Positions 40,027-48,576 of a DNA stretch of 64,000 bases are shown piece after piece. The translations under genes and the position numbers were made by a program. The notes below the pieces were generated by a model, which saw only the letters and a list, made by a program, of their open reading frames with translations, had not been told where the DNA came from and did not search any database. The DNA is from Colicola sp016286205 (GTDB lineage Bacteria > Bacteroidota > Bacteroidia > Bacteroidales > Paludibacteraceae), in contig JAEESF010000003.1 of the NCBI GenBank assembly GCA_016286205.1, positions 124,001 to 188,000 on the forward strand, in the 5' to 3' direction. The first letter of the stretch is position 1. Each line of letters starts with the position of its first letter.

Positions 40027-41496
40027 ATGAAACGAATAGCGCTCATACTTGGTGCTTTATGGTTTGTGACGAATGTTCGGGCATACGTCAATCCCATTTT
40101 GCCGTACGATTATTCCGATCCGGATGTAACACAAGTTGGACCGGATATGTATATGACATATAGCACGTTTGCCTCTACACCGGGTTTGCAGATTCTCCAA
40201 TCCCGTGATGGTGTCAATTGGCAGATTGTGGATGCTGTTTTGCCGGATACCATTCCCGGGTATGGTCATTTGGATGCATGTCCTGCTGGTTGTGGTGTTT
40301 GGGCTCCTTCTATCCGTTATTATGACGGACGATTCTATATTTTTTACGGAGATCCAGATATAGGTATTTTTTGTATCCGTTCCGAGAGAACCAAAGCCAT
40401 TCCATGTCAGTGGGAACCTGCGGTGCTGGTCAAACGTGGCAAAGGACTGATCGACCCATGTCCATTATGGGATTCAGATGGACGAGTCTATTTGGTTCAT
40501 GCTTTTGCGGGAAGTCGAGCAGGAATCAAATCGCTTCTGGCCGTTTGCGAACTTACTCCGGATGCGTTAAGTGTCTTGCATGAGGACAAAATTATTTTTG
40601 ATGGCCACTCGGATAATCCTACATGCGAAGGTCCAAAGTTCTACAAGCAAGACAATTGGTATTATGTCTTTTGTCCTGCTGGAGGCGTCAAAACTGGTTG
40701 GCAACTTTGTCTGCGTAGTCGTTCGCCATATGGGCCATACGAAGTCAAGAGAGTGTTAGAGCAGGGTAGTACTTCTGTTAATGGCCCTCATCAGGGAGCG
40801 TGGATTTTGGATAAATTCTACCATTTCCAAGATGTGGGAGCAGCGGGCCGTATTGTTCACCTGCAACCTATCCGTTGGAAAAATGCATGGCCGGTTATCG
40901 GAGAAAACGGAGAACCGGTCCTTTCTACTGACCGTAAGAAAGAAAAATCGGAAGTCAACTATGCGCATATCCCTTCTTCGGATGAATTTAATACGGCCGA
41001 GATAGCGCCTTTCTGGCAGTGGAGTGGCAATCGCAAGGCGCAATTTGCCGCATGTCATGCAGATGATTCCTATCTGCGTCTCTTTACGTACCCGGCCGAT
41101 GATGTGCAGACTGCGCCCAACTTATTGTTGCGCAAGATTCCTGCAGGCACGGCTTTCCAAGTAGAAGCACGCTTGAGGTTCACGCCTTTGGCGAAAAACA
41201 AAGAGCACGAACAGGCAGGTCTTATCATCTTTGGCCGTCAGAGTCGCACTCTTCCCGTTCCCGGTGACGGACGATGGTGGCTCGTCAGAGTCATCGTGTC
41301 TGAGACCCATCTCTGTCGCCTATACCTTTCACGTGATGGCCGAGTATGGGAAATGCAAGGAGAAGCATTTCAAATGGTTCCCGGAGAATGGGTTGGCGCT
41401 AAGATTGGCTTCTATGCTACACGCGATAGACAGCCAATCAACGATTCGGGTTTTCTGGATGTAGATTGGTGCAAACTAGTGCCAATTCAGTTGTAA
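40027..41496 (+). CDS. Glycoside hydrolase family 43 protein with C-terminal beta-sandwich
   Basis: The 489-residue exported enzyme has a signal peptide (about residues 1-19, ending VRA). The five-blade beta-propeller of GH43 spans about 20-310; likely catalytic residues are Asp in YDYSDPDVT, Asp in GLIDPCPLWDSDG, and Glu in PTCEGPKFY. The last ~170 residues form a concanavalin-like beta-sandwich as in several GH43 subfamilies. Likely substrates are arabinose- or xylose-containing plant polysaccharides. It is co-directional with the permease gene (six-base gap), an unexpected partner, and ends before a bidirectional terminator. Confidence 0.92.
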   Translation: MKRIALILGALWFVTNVRAYVNPILPYDYSDPDVTQVGPDMYMTYSTFASTPGLQILQSRDGVNWQIVDAVLPDTIPGYGHLDACPAGCGVWAPSIRYYDGRFYIFYGDPDIGIFCIRSERTKAIPCQWEPAVLVKRGKGLIDPCPLWDSDGRVYLVHAFAGSRAGIKSLLAVCELTPDALSVLHEDKIIFDGHSDNPTCEGPKFYKQDNWYYVFCPAGGVKTGWQLCLRSRSPYGPYEVKRVLEQGSTSVNGPHQGAWILDKFYHFQDVGAAGRIVHLQPIRWKNAWPVIGENGEPVLSTDRKKEKSEVNYAHIPSSDEFNTAEIAPFWQWSGNRKAQFAACHADDSYLRLFTYPADDVQTAPNLLLRKIPAGTAFQVEARLRFTPLAKNKEHEQAGLIIFGRQSRTLPVPGDGRWWLVRVIVSETHLCRLYLSRDGRVWEMQGEAFQMVPGEWVGAKIGFYATRDRQPINDSGFLDVDWCKLVPIQL

Positions 41497-41529
41497 TTTT
41501 ACCCTGTCAAAAAACGCACTTTATAAAAA

Positions 41530-41561
41530 CTGAGCGCAGGCCTTATTTTTCCTGCGCTCAG
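41530..41561. terminator. Bidirectional terminator between GH43 and clpB
   Basis: A perfect 11-base-pair stem CTGAGCGCAGG/CCTGCGCTCAG (41530-41540 with 41551-41561) has a 10-base loop. Leftward it is followed directly by TTTTTATAAAG; rightward by AAGTCGTTTTTT. It lies between convergent genes and can end both transcripts. Confidence 0.85.
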
Positions 41562-41586
41562 AAGTCGTTTTTGGTTGTTTTATTAC

Positions 41587-41630
41587 CGAGACAATCACGA
41601 GACAATCTCGAGACAAATACCGGAAACAAA
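41587..41630. repeat. 11-base-period repeat array, copy B (three units plus a decayed one)
   Basis: Units: CGAGACAATCA, CGAGACAATCT, CGAGACAAATA, then CCGGAAACAAA. It lies between the terminator at 41530-41561 and the clpB stop codon (41638), in the same orientation as copies A and C. Confidence 0.85.
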
Positions 41631-41637
41631 CGATGGA

Positions 41638-43767
41638 TTAGTTGCGGAACTTCAGTTCGCCGTCTTTCAGTTCCACTATCACAGGTTTGCTTTGATCCAC
41701 TTTGCCGGCAATAATCGATTTGCTCAACTCGTTAAGAACCAAGCGTTGTAGCGCTCTCTTCACAGGACGAGCACCAAATTGCGGATCATAACCTTCTTTC
41801 GCAATATAGTCAATCGCATCGTCTGTGACGCGTAGGTCAATACCGTTGTGTTCTAGCATCTTGTGTACTTGACTGATTTGCAGACCAACGATATCGCGAA
41901 TCTGCTTCTCGTTCAGCGGAGTAAACATGATGGTTTCGTCTATACGATTCAGAAACTCCGGTCGAATAGTCTGACGCAGCAGTTCCATTACTTGGTTTCG
42001 CGTTGTTTCGTGGTCCACGCCTTTCTCTTCGTTCTCACGAATCAGTTGGCTTCCTAGGTTCGAAGTCAGAATTATCAAGGTATTCTTGAAGTTTACTACA
42101 CGACCTTTGTTATCGGTCAAACGGCCGTCATCCAGCACTTGCAGTAGGACATTAAACACATCTGGATGGGCTTTTTCGATTTCATCGAATAGCACAACCG
42201 AGTAGGGTTTTCTTCGAATGGCTTCTGTCAACTGACCGCCTTCATCGTATCCTACATATCCTGGAGGAGCACCAATCAAACGAGTCGCTGAGAACTTCTC
42301 TTGATATTCGCTCATATCGATACGCGTCATCATGTTCTCGTCGTCAAACAGATAGTCTGCTAAAGCTTTTGCCAGTTCTGTTTTTCCGACTCCGGTCGTT
42401 CCTAAGAAGATGAAACTGCCTATCGGACGTTTCGGATCTTGCAGACCGGCACGACTACGACGGATGGCATCGCTCACTGCCTCAATCGCTTCGTCTTGAC
42501 CAACTACGCGTTTGTGCAGTTCTTCTTCCAGATGAAGCAGTTTATCACGTTCGGATTGCATCATCTTGGTCACAGGAATTCCTGTCCAACGAGCTACCAC
42601 TTCCGCGATATCGTCTTCATCGACTTCTTCTTTGATGAGGGATTCGGTACCGAGCTGATGCAAGGTGTCTTGAGCGGATTTGATGTTCGCTTCGGCGGCA
42701 GGAATCTGGCTGTAACGTATCTCCGCTACTTTGCCATAATCGCCTTCGCGCTCAGCCACTTCCGCCTCGTGTTTCATCTGCTCAATATGTGCTTTCTCAT
42801 TCTGGATAGTAGCCACGTAGCCTTTCTCTTTGTTCCAACGGGCATTCAGCTCTTCTGCTTGTTTTTTCAGTTCTGCCAATTGCTCTTCTATGCCTTTCAG
42901 CTTTTCGTTGTCTTTCTCACGTTTGATTGCTTCGCGCTCAATCTCCAACTGTTTGATTTGCCGATCCAGGCTATCTATCTCTTCTGGTTTAGAGTCAACC
43001 TCCAAACGCAATTTGGCGGCCGCTTCATCCACCAGGTCAATAGCTTTGTCAGGCAAAAAACGATCGGTAATATAGCGCGCAGAAAGTGTAACGGCGGCAA
43101 TAATCGCATCATCCTTTATACGCACTTTGTGGTGCGTCTCATAGCGCTCTTTCAGGCCACGCAGAATACTGATAGTTGCCGCTTCGTCCGGCTCATCGAC
43201 CATCACTACTTGGAATCGGCGCTCCAAGGCTTTGTCGGTCTCAAAATACTTCTGATATTCATCCAGAGTTGTGGCACCTATTGCACGCAGATCACCACGC
43301 GCCAAAGCCGGTTTTAGAATGTTAGCCGCATCCATCGCACCACTGGATTTCCCAGCTCCTACGAGGGTGTGAATCTCATCAATAAAGAGGATAATATCAC
43401 CCGCAGCAGCAACAACTTCATTGACCACGCCTTTCAGACGCTCCTCAAACTCACCTTGATATTTCGCGCCCGCAATCAGCGCACCCATATCTAGCGAGTA
43501 GATTTGTTTCTTTTTCAGGTTTTCAGGAACATCGCCGCGTACGATACGATGGGCCAAACCCTCGGCAATGGCAGTTTTTCCTACACCGGGTTCGCCGATT
43601 AGGATAGGATTATTCTTCGTACGGCGAGAGAGAATTTGCAATACACGACGAATCTCTTCGTCACGCCCGATTACAGGGTCTAATTTACCTTCACGAGCTC
43701 GCTCGCAAAGATTGATAGCGAACTTTTTCAAGTTCTCTTGTTGGTTGTTTGTGTTAGTCTGGTTCAT
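41638..43767 (-). CDS. clpB: ClpB-type disaggregase lacking the N-terminal domain
   Basis: ClpB is a hexameric AAA+ chaperone that works with DnaK to rescue aggregated proteins. This version has 709 residues against about 860 usually. It starts directly at the linker before the first AAA+ module (KFAINLCERAREGKLDPVIGRDEE), has both Walker A motifs (GEPGVGKT about residue 60; GTTGVGKT about residue 465), the coiled-coil middle domain (about 260-380, which distinguishes ClpB from ClpA/C) and the usual C-terminus. The Clp_N domain is absent and no remnant is seen upstream. This matches the short ClpB form that other bacteria make from an internal start. Convergent with GH43; array B follows the stop. 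Confidence 0.93.
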   Translation of the reverse strand: MNQTNTNNQQENLKKFAINLCERAREGKLDPVIGRDEEIRRVLQILSRRTKNNPILIGEPGVGKTAIAEGLAHRIVRGDVPENLKKKQIYSLDMGALIAGAKYQGEFEERLKGVVNEVVAAAGDIILFIDEIHTLVGAGKSSGAMDAANILKPALARGDLRAIGATTLDEYQKYFETDKALERRFQVVMVDEPDEAATISILRGLKERYETHHKVRIKDDAIIAAVTLSARYITDRFLPDKAIDLVDEAAAKLRLEVDSKPEEIDSLDRQIKQLEIEREAIKREKDNEKLKGIEEQLAELKKQAEELNARWNKEKGYVATIQNEKAHIEQMKHEAEVAEREGDYGKVAEIRYSQIPAAEANIKSAQDTLHQLGTESLIKEEVDEDDIAEVVARWTGIPVTKMMQSERDKLLHLEEELHKRVVGQDEAIEAVSDAIRRSRAGLQDPKRPIGSFIFLGTTGVGKTELAKALADYLFDDENMMTRIDMSEYQEKFSATRLIGAPPGYVGYDEGGQLTEAIRRKPYSVVLFDEIEKAHPDVFNVLLQVLDDGRLTDNKGRVVNFKNTLIILTSNLGSQLIRENEEKGVDHETTRNQVMELLRQTIRPEFLNRIDETIMFTPLNEKQIRDIVGLQISQVHKMLEHNGIDLRVTDDAIDYIAKEGYDPQFGARPVKRALQRLVLNELSKSIIAGKVDQSKPVIVELKDGELKFRN

Positions 43768-43845
43768 AGTTGTATTGTGTTTAGTTATCTATTCGATTTT
43801 TTGCTCACTAAACACGTTACAAACAATGAGCCAACTTGCAAAAAA

Positions 43846-43860
43846 CTGACAAAATGGCAG
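43846..43860. promoter_or_regulatory. Inverted repeat upstream of clpB, possible stress-control site
   Basis: CTGCCATTTTGTCAG (read leftward from 43860) is a near-perfect inverted repeat, CTGcCA and TGtCAG around TTT, about 80 bases before the clpB start and 10 bases after the stop of the next gene. It is followed by TTTTTTGCAAG. A heat-shock or regulator site is plausible; no standard -7 box at the right distance was found. Confidence 0.45.
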
Positions 43861-43869
43861 ATTAGTCAG

Positions 43870-45090
43870 TTAGAAAAGCTTAAGTTGCTTGTCTAGGAAG
43901 ATTTGGTAGCCGACCTCGCAATTGATACACTCGTGCGATTGGCAATAGTTTTGATAGAGATGTAGCAAAGCCTGTGTGTCTGCGGCAGAGCGAACTTCTT
44001 GGCCTAACATACGCCATTGCCGCACAATGGTGTTGTTTTCCGGTGCAATCTCTTCCATCAGACCGGCCGCCTGTTCTGCTTTCTCCGTATTGTTGTGGAA
44101 TAGCGCGTAGGCGTATTTATAAGGTATCGCGGTGTTGATTAGCAGAATGTCGATAGACGAGCGTCCCAGTTGTGAGCCAAACAGTTCTACCATCTGGCGT
44201 ATATCTGTCGCATCTTGGATTCGACTGAAGAGATGTTCCGATTGCCATAGTAGGTCAGCAAACTGGCGAATGCGCACTTCTGGACTGTTTTGCGGCCGCA
44301 TTCTCGCATGTTTCCATTGGCTGCTATCCAAAGGTGTGAGACTGAATTTCGTGCGAAGGAAATCGTACTCTTTTTGCATCTGCTCGTCATCTCTGATCAG
44401 ACCTGCTTGGCCCAACAAAATGGCCGTGAGTTGGAATCGACTGTTTCGGTGTTTTTGCAGATAAGAAAGTGGCGTGCAAAGAGCCAATTGCTCGAAAGGC
44501 TGACTATTGGTATGAAAACCGAAATTTCGTGCGAGCGAGATATAGAAAGCATGTTCCCAACTACCTTTGGTTATTTCCAGTAGACGCATGATGGAAGCAC
44601 GTTTGCATTCTAAACGCTTGTGTAGCAGCGCTTTGCGCCATCCGTCGCTCAGTATCTTCGGGTCTTGTAGTAATTGCTTAGCGCAGCGAATTCGTTCTCC
44701 CGCACTATCTATTTGCCGCGCATCAGTCAGCAATCGGGTTAGATAATCCTGTTCGTGCGGATATTGCAATTCGCATTGTACGATATTCTGTCCTTGTGTG
44801 TTAAAAATGGGCTTATCTGCTTTGCTGACGACATGCAGAATCACGCTGTCATATGCATGGTCTAGATGATGGCGATGACGAAACCAATCGGATGAATTGA
44901 CATGAATTTCAATATTACCCACCCATTCTTGCTCGCCGATGCGTATTCGCGCATGGCTATAGTCCGGACCCGCATCGCGATTATGCTCACCAACCGACAA
45001 TATCTCTATCGGTTGTCCATCCGTGGTCTGTTGTTGCCAACCGGCCCAAAGACAATGTTCCCATATATAATGCAGCAGAATCTCAGGCAT
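43870..45090 (-). CDS. DUF2851 family protein
   Basis: The 406-residue soluble protein belongs to DUF2851, a family widespread in Bacteroidota with no known function. Typical features seen are the opening EILLHYIWEH, the block GEHNRDAGPDYSHARIRIG and GNIEIHVNSSDWFRHRH, which resembles the metal-binding core of PD-(D/E)XK-type nucleases. It ends the nusB-to-DUF2851 gene run and overlaps the YggS-HAD gene by 8 bases. Confidence 0.88.
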   Translation of the reverse strand: MPEILLHYIWEHCLWAGWQQQTTDGQPIEILSVGEHNRDAGPDYSHARIRIGEQEWVGNIEIHVNSSDWFRHRHHLDHAYDSVILHVVSKADKPIFNTQGQNIVQCELQYPHEQDYLTRLLTDARQIDSAGERIRCAKQLLQDPKILSDGWRKALLHKRLECKRASIMRLLEITKGSWEHAFYISLARNFGFHTNSQPFEQLALCTPLSYLQKHRNSRFQLTAILLGQAGLIRDDEQMQKEYDFLRTKFSLTPLDSSQWKHARMRPQNSPEVRIRQFADLLWQSEHLFSRIQDATDIRQMVELFGSQLGRSSIDILLINTAIPYKYAYALFHNNTEKAEQAAGLMEEIAPENNTIVRQWRMLGQEVRSAADTQALLHLYQNYCQSHECINCEVGYQIFLDKQLKLF

Positions 45091-46408
45091 TTTGCAACCA
45101 CTGGAGAAGTGCGTTCATGTTAGGCAGAACCATGTCTGCACCTGCATTTTTAAGGTCAGAATCAGGTAGCGGCCCCGTATTGATAGCTATGGTGAATATG
45201 CCTGCCGCTTTTCCTGCGCGGATGCCAAGCGGGGCATTCTCAATAATGCAGCACTCCTCTTTCTTTACGCCACTCTTTTCCCATGCCTTGAGATACGGTT
45301 CCGGATGAGGTTTGCCATGTTGGACATCAAAGGCAGAGATAATACCAGTGAATATGCCTGGGAAAGTGGCGCGCAGATTGTCAATTAGCGAGCGTTGACC
45401 GGAACCGGTAACGACCCAACATTGCACACCTTTGTCGTGCAAGTAGGCTAGTACATCGCGGATATTGGGTATCAATTCCGGCAATTTGCCTCCGGTCATG
45501 CGAATAAAATTGTTGGATTTAGAGGCATATATGGCATCGATTAACTCATCTGAAGCATCTTTGCCATGTACTTGCTGATAAATCTCCTGTATGACCGCCG
45601 AACCGGTTCTGCCTTCGTTTCGATAGGCTTGCGATGCCGTAAAAGGCAGACCATGTTCATGCATCGCATCCTCCCACGACTGTGCGTGGTAAGGCATCGA
45701 ATTGAACAGCACGCCATCTTGATCAAAAAAGACAGCTTTGGGTAATGGACGTTTGGCTAGTGGCGATGGAGTAGGTCTTGCTCCGAAAATAGCGGATCCG
45801 ATGCGTACCATCGTTGCTCCGCAATCGATGGCAATTGGATAATCGTCACTCATGCCCGCAGAGAAGATCGGTTGCGGCAGATGCAATGTGTCTAAGATAT
45901 TTCTGGCTTGGACAAAACAACGGCGAATTTCTGCCTCATCGTCCGTGTTGGTCGCCATGGTCATGAGTCCACAAATTCGTACGTTTTCCAGATTATTGCT
46001 TGTTATTGTCTCTATTTCGTCAGGTAAAAGTCCCGATTTAGTCTCCTCTTTCGCGACATGCACCTCAAGCAATACATTTTGCACAAAACCTAGCCGCTTG
46101 GCTTCTTCGTTGATGGCTAGCAGCAATCGCTCTGAATCGACCGACTGAATCAAGTACGGACGCAATTTCAACAGGTCGCGTACTTTGTTGGTTTGCAAAT
46201 GGCCGATAAAATGCCAACAAATGTCTTGCGGCAATTGTGGCACTTTGCGTTGTAATTCCTGCACACGACTTTCTCCAAAATGCCGCTCACCGGCTTCGTA
46301 TGCCTCGCGTATGGATTCTATGGGTTGAAATTTGCTGACACAAACTAGCTGCACTTCTGCAGGTATAGTTGCTCGCAATTCTCTTATTTGTTCTGCGATT
46401 TTAGCCAT
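45083..46408 (-). CDS. Fusion of a YggS-type PLP homeostasis protein and a HAD hydrolase
   Basis: Residues 1-210 form a single TIM-barrel YggS/PLPBP protein, with the PLP lysine at Lys26 (VCVSKFQP), HFIGHLQTNK and the C-terminal phosphate-binding MVRIGSAIFGAR. Residues ~224-441 form a HAD phosphatase of the beta-phosphoglucomutase type, with Asp229 and Asp231 (FFDQDGVLFNS), Thr/Ser motif II (WVVTGSGQ) and Lys/Asp motifs (HGKPHPEPY, ENAPLGI). Each domain is full length. YggS homologues control PLP and amino-acid balance. Fusion to a HAD suggests a link to PLP or a phosphorylated metabolite, which is an inference. Confidence 0.9.
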   Translation of the reverse strand: MAKIAEQIRELRATIPAEVQLVCVSKFQPIESIREAYEAGERHFGESRVQELQRKVPQLPQDICWHFIGHLQTNKVRDLLKLRPYLIQSVDSERLLLAINEEAKRLGFVQNVLLEVHVAKEETKSGLLPDEIETITSNNLENVRICGLMTMATNTDDEAEIRRCFVQARNILDTLHLPQPIFSAGMSDDYPIAIDCGATMVRIGSAIFGARPTPSPLAKRPLPKAVFFDQDGVLFNSMPYHAQSWEDAMHEHGLPFTASQAYRNEGRTGSAVIQEIYQQVHGKDASDELIDAIYASKSNNFIRMTGGKLPELIPNIRDVLAYLHDKGVQCWVVTGSGQRSLIDNLRATFPGIFTGIISAFDVQHGKPHPEPYLKAWEKSGVKKEECCIIENAPLGIRAGKAAGIFTIAINTGPLPDSDLKNAGADMVLPNMNALLQWLQNA

Positions 46409-47331
46409 TCCAAATAGGGTGCAATATAACGCTCTTTCTTTTCTTCATAAACGGTATTCAGGTCCACCATAATTCCGGTCTCGAGCACATCGCCAAATTC
46501 ATCGTTAATGGATGTCCCGAACGTACGCATTTGTTTGGTTAGATTCAGATAGGCGGCGAACATAGCAGGAATAACCAATCCATGTTCTCTAACTGCATGT
46601 TGCAATGCATGCAGATTCTCTGTTGGATCATCTCCAAGGAAGACCTCGTCCGCCCATTGGTTTGCTTCCTGACTAATGGACAGAGGATGATAAGGCTCCA
46701 GAAGGTTCTCAGAATCAGCGTGGTAGCGTTGCAGATATGCGTACAACAAGTCGCGTACCATAGGATCTAGCGAAGGATACAATGTGACTTTGCCAATCAT
46801 CCATCGGATACTCGGATGATTATGCATAATGGCACCAATACCATCCCATATATTATCTAGCGCAAAGAGTGCTTTTATGCCCATCTCACGTTGTTGATAT
46901 TGCGGTTGTACGAATGCTCGCCCGAACTCAATCGTGTTGGGCAAATAATCTGTGACAAAATGCTGACTAAAACGGAAAATGTGTGCTGAAGCAATACGTG
47001 GTTGACCCGCTTCGTCCAATGTGATTTCCGGTCCCAACAAATATCTATATCCGCCTACAATCTGCTGATTATCAGGATCCCACACCAAGAGTTGATGGTA
47101 CGGCTTTTTCATGATGTCCATGGCGTCCATGTCTAATTCTTTTCCGGTTCCTCCACCTCCATCACGATAACTGATCTCACGCAGTCGTGCTATCTCACGC
47201 ATCACATTCGGACATTCATGTGCGGTAATGTCGTAAATCAAGTTGCCCGCCTTGTTGGACGGACGCAACAGATGACCTTCCAGTTCGTGAACCAGAAGAG
47301 AAGGCTCAACAGGAGGTATGATGGTTTTCAT
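46384..47331 (-). CDS. glsB: Acyl-ACP-dependent N-acyltransferase, GlsB/OlsB-like
   Basis: The 315-residue GNAT-fold protein is of the hemolysin/OlsB type (Acetyltransf_5). The region HQLLVWDPDNQQIVGGYRYLLG and the segment IEFGRAFVQPQYQQREMGIKALF are the core acyl-donor site. In Bacteroides thetaiotaomicron, GlsB N-acylates glycine with a 3-hydroxy fatty acid, giving glycine lipids. The gene next to it (GlsA-like) is the expected partner, and the pair overlaps by 26 bases, which is the best support for this assignment. An ornithine-lipid type activity is the alternative. Confidence 0.82.
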   Translation of the reverse strand: MKTIIPPVEPSLLVHELEGHLLRPSNKAGNLIYDITAHECPNVMREIARLREISYRDGGGGTGKELDMDAMDIMKKPYHQLLVWDPDNQQIVGGYRYLLGPEITLDEAGQPRIASAHIFRFSQHFVTDYLPNTIEFGRAFVQPQYQQREMGIKALFALDNIWDGIGAIMHNHPSIRWMIGKVTLYPSLDPMVRDLLYAYLQRYHADSENLLEPYHPLSISQEANQWADEVFLGDDPTENLHALQHAVREHGLVIPAMFAAYLNLTKQMRTFGTSINDEFGDVLETGIMVDLNTVYEEKKERYIAPYLEWLKSQNK

Positions 47332-48151
47332 AGACTATGGATTTTACAACCTGTGCCCATTCTTTGGGCGTTTTCGTATTGTCAAACATCGTGTATGAGA
47401 TGGGCGGCAACACGTGTACCTTAAAATGCTTGCCATGTGCTCCGTACATCTCATCCACCAAGTATAGCATTTCAATATTCAGTTTGATGCCTAATAGTTT
47501 GCGGATATATGCTAGCGTATAGAAGAATTTACTGTTGCGCCCTTCAAAATAGATAGGCACAATGTCGCGTTTGTATTCTTTTGCCCGCTGAATAAAGTTC
47601 TTCTGCCATTCCAAATCGCGTATTTGCCATTTGCCGTCTATTCGCTGCAATCGACTGCACAAACCTGCTGGAAATGTCAGTACGTCTACACCAGATTCCC
47701 ACATCCGTTGTTGTTCTAAGGCTTGCTCACGACTCAGGCGTCCTACTTTGTTGACTGGTGCCCACAAACCGGCTAGCGGTTCCATGTGCATCAATAGGTC
47801 GTTGACAATCACTTTCAGCGGTCGTAGCGAAGCATGCGCGTCATGAATAGCTTGTGCGATGAGCATGCCATCTAATCCGCCTAACGGATGGTTGCTGACA
47901 AAGATAACCGGTCGGTCATCGGTTGGAATATTCTCTTTTCCCTCAATAGTAGCCGTACATCCGTCTAACTCCTCATCTAGTACGACGCGAATAAAATCAT
48001 AATCACGTTCTGTCGTATGCGTTCGCAGGAAAGCATTCATCTGCTTGATGTGCACAATGCGTTCCAAGTAACGGATAAGGAAATCAGGCACATGGGCATT
48101 AGGTGCCTTGCGCTTGATGATTGCTCGTATATCGAATTGCAGAGGCGTCAT
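47306..48151 (-). CDS. glsA: O-acyltransferase, GlsA-like (PlsC superfamily)
   Basis: The 281-residue LPLAT-family protein has the catalytic block SNHPLGGLDG (His and Asp, HX5D), GRLSREQ, and a substrate loop TFPAGLCSR where PEGTRS is usual. Hydrophobic interface segments follow but no long membrane helix. It matches the acyltransferase that adds the second chain to N-acyl-glycine (GlsA). It overlaps the DUF4494 gene by four bases and glsB by 26. Confidence 0.82.
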   Translation of the reverse strand: MTPLQFDIRAIIKRKAPNAHVPDFLIRYLERIVHIKQMNAFLRTHTTERDYDFIRVVLDEELDGCTATIEGKENIPTDDRPVIFVSNHPLGGLDGMLIAQAIHDAHASLRPLKVIVNDLLMHMEPLAGLWAPVNKVGRLSREQALEQQRMWESGVDVLTFPAGLCSRLQRIDGKWQIRDLEWQKNFIQRAKEYKRDIVPIYFEGRNSKFFYTLAYIRKLLGIKLNIEMLYLVDEMYGAHGKHFKVHVLPPISYTMFDNTKTPKEWAQVVKSIVYENHHTSC

Positions 48152-48567
48152 TGTACGGCGTGCAGAATATCCATTATCTGCGTTTTTGCAACCGAGAGTA
48201 GCTCGCAGTCATACGAATTCATGCCTTGTTTCAGAGCAAAAACAGCATCATCCAAGGTGTTAGCCTGTACCAATACGGCTACGCTCTTGCGCACCTCTTT
48301 GTCTCCATCAATGGTAATGAGTTCCACGCGTGCCTTGTACCAGAAGGCACCTCCTTCATTTGGAAAAACTTCTTGGAACTGTGAGCGCTTGCAACTATGT
48401 ACTTCGCTAACTCCCGCAAAGATAAAAGGCTGAATCTCCTTTACCACGCAATGCTCGGCATCCGCAAAATTTGCAGCACCATCTACTAGGTAAATCTCTT
48501 TGACCTTACGGGGAGTATCTTCACCCGTTTGGCGCTCGTAATGTACTTTTAGTTCATGAAAAATCAT
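48148..48567 (-). CDS. DUF4494 family protein
   Basis: The 139-residue soluble protein belongs to DUF4494, a small family confined largely to Bacteroidota and without known function. Visible features are the opening HELKVHYERQTGED, and the closing VQANTLDDAVFALKQGM segment with a short alpha-beta core. Overlaps glsA by four bases, which suggests translational coupling. Confidence 0.88.
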   Translation of the reverse strand: MIFHELKVHYERQTGEDTPRKVKEIYLVDGAANFADAEHCVVKEIQPFIFAGVSEVHSCKRSQFQEVFPNEGGAFWYKARVELITIDGDKEVRKSVAVLVQANTLDDAVFALKQGMNSYDCELLSVAKTQIMDILHAVQ

Positions 48568-48576
48568 ATGTCGTAA

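Noticed and set aside
42439..43317. A 292-codon phenylalanine-rich rightward frame inside clpB
   Set aside because: Its composition is that expected from reading the clpB coding strand backwards; clpB itself is certain.
43840..43870. A sigma-54 promoter in front of clpB
   Set aside because: The GG and GC doublets of the -24/-12 consensus (TGGCAC-N5-TTGC) are not present at the needed spacing, despite rpoN being encoded in the window.
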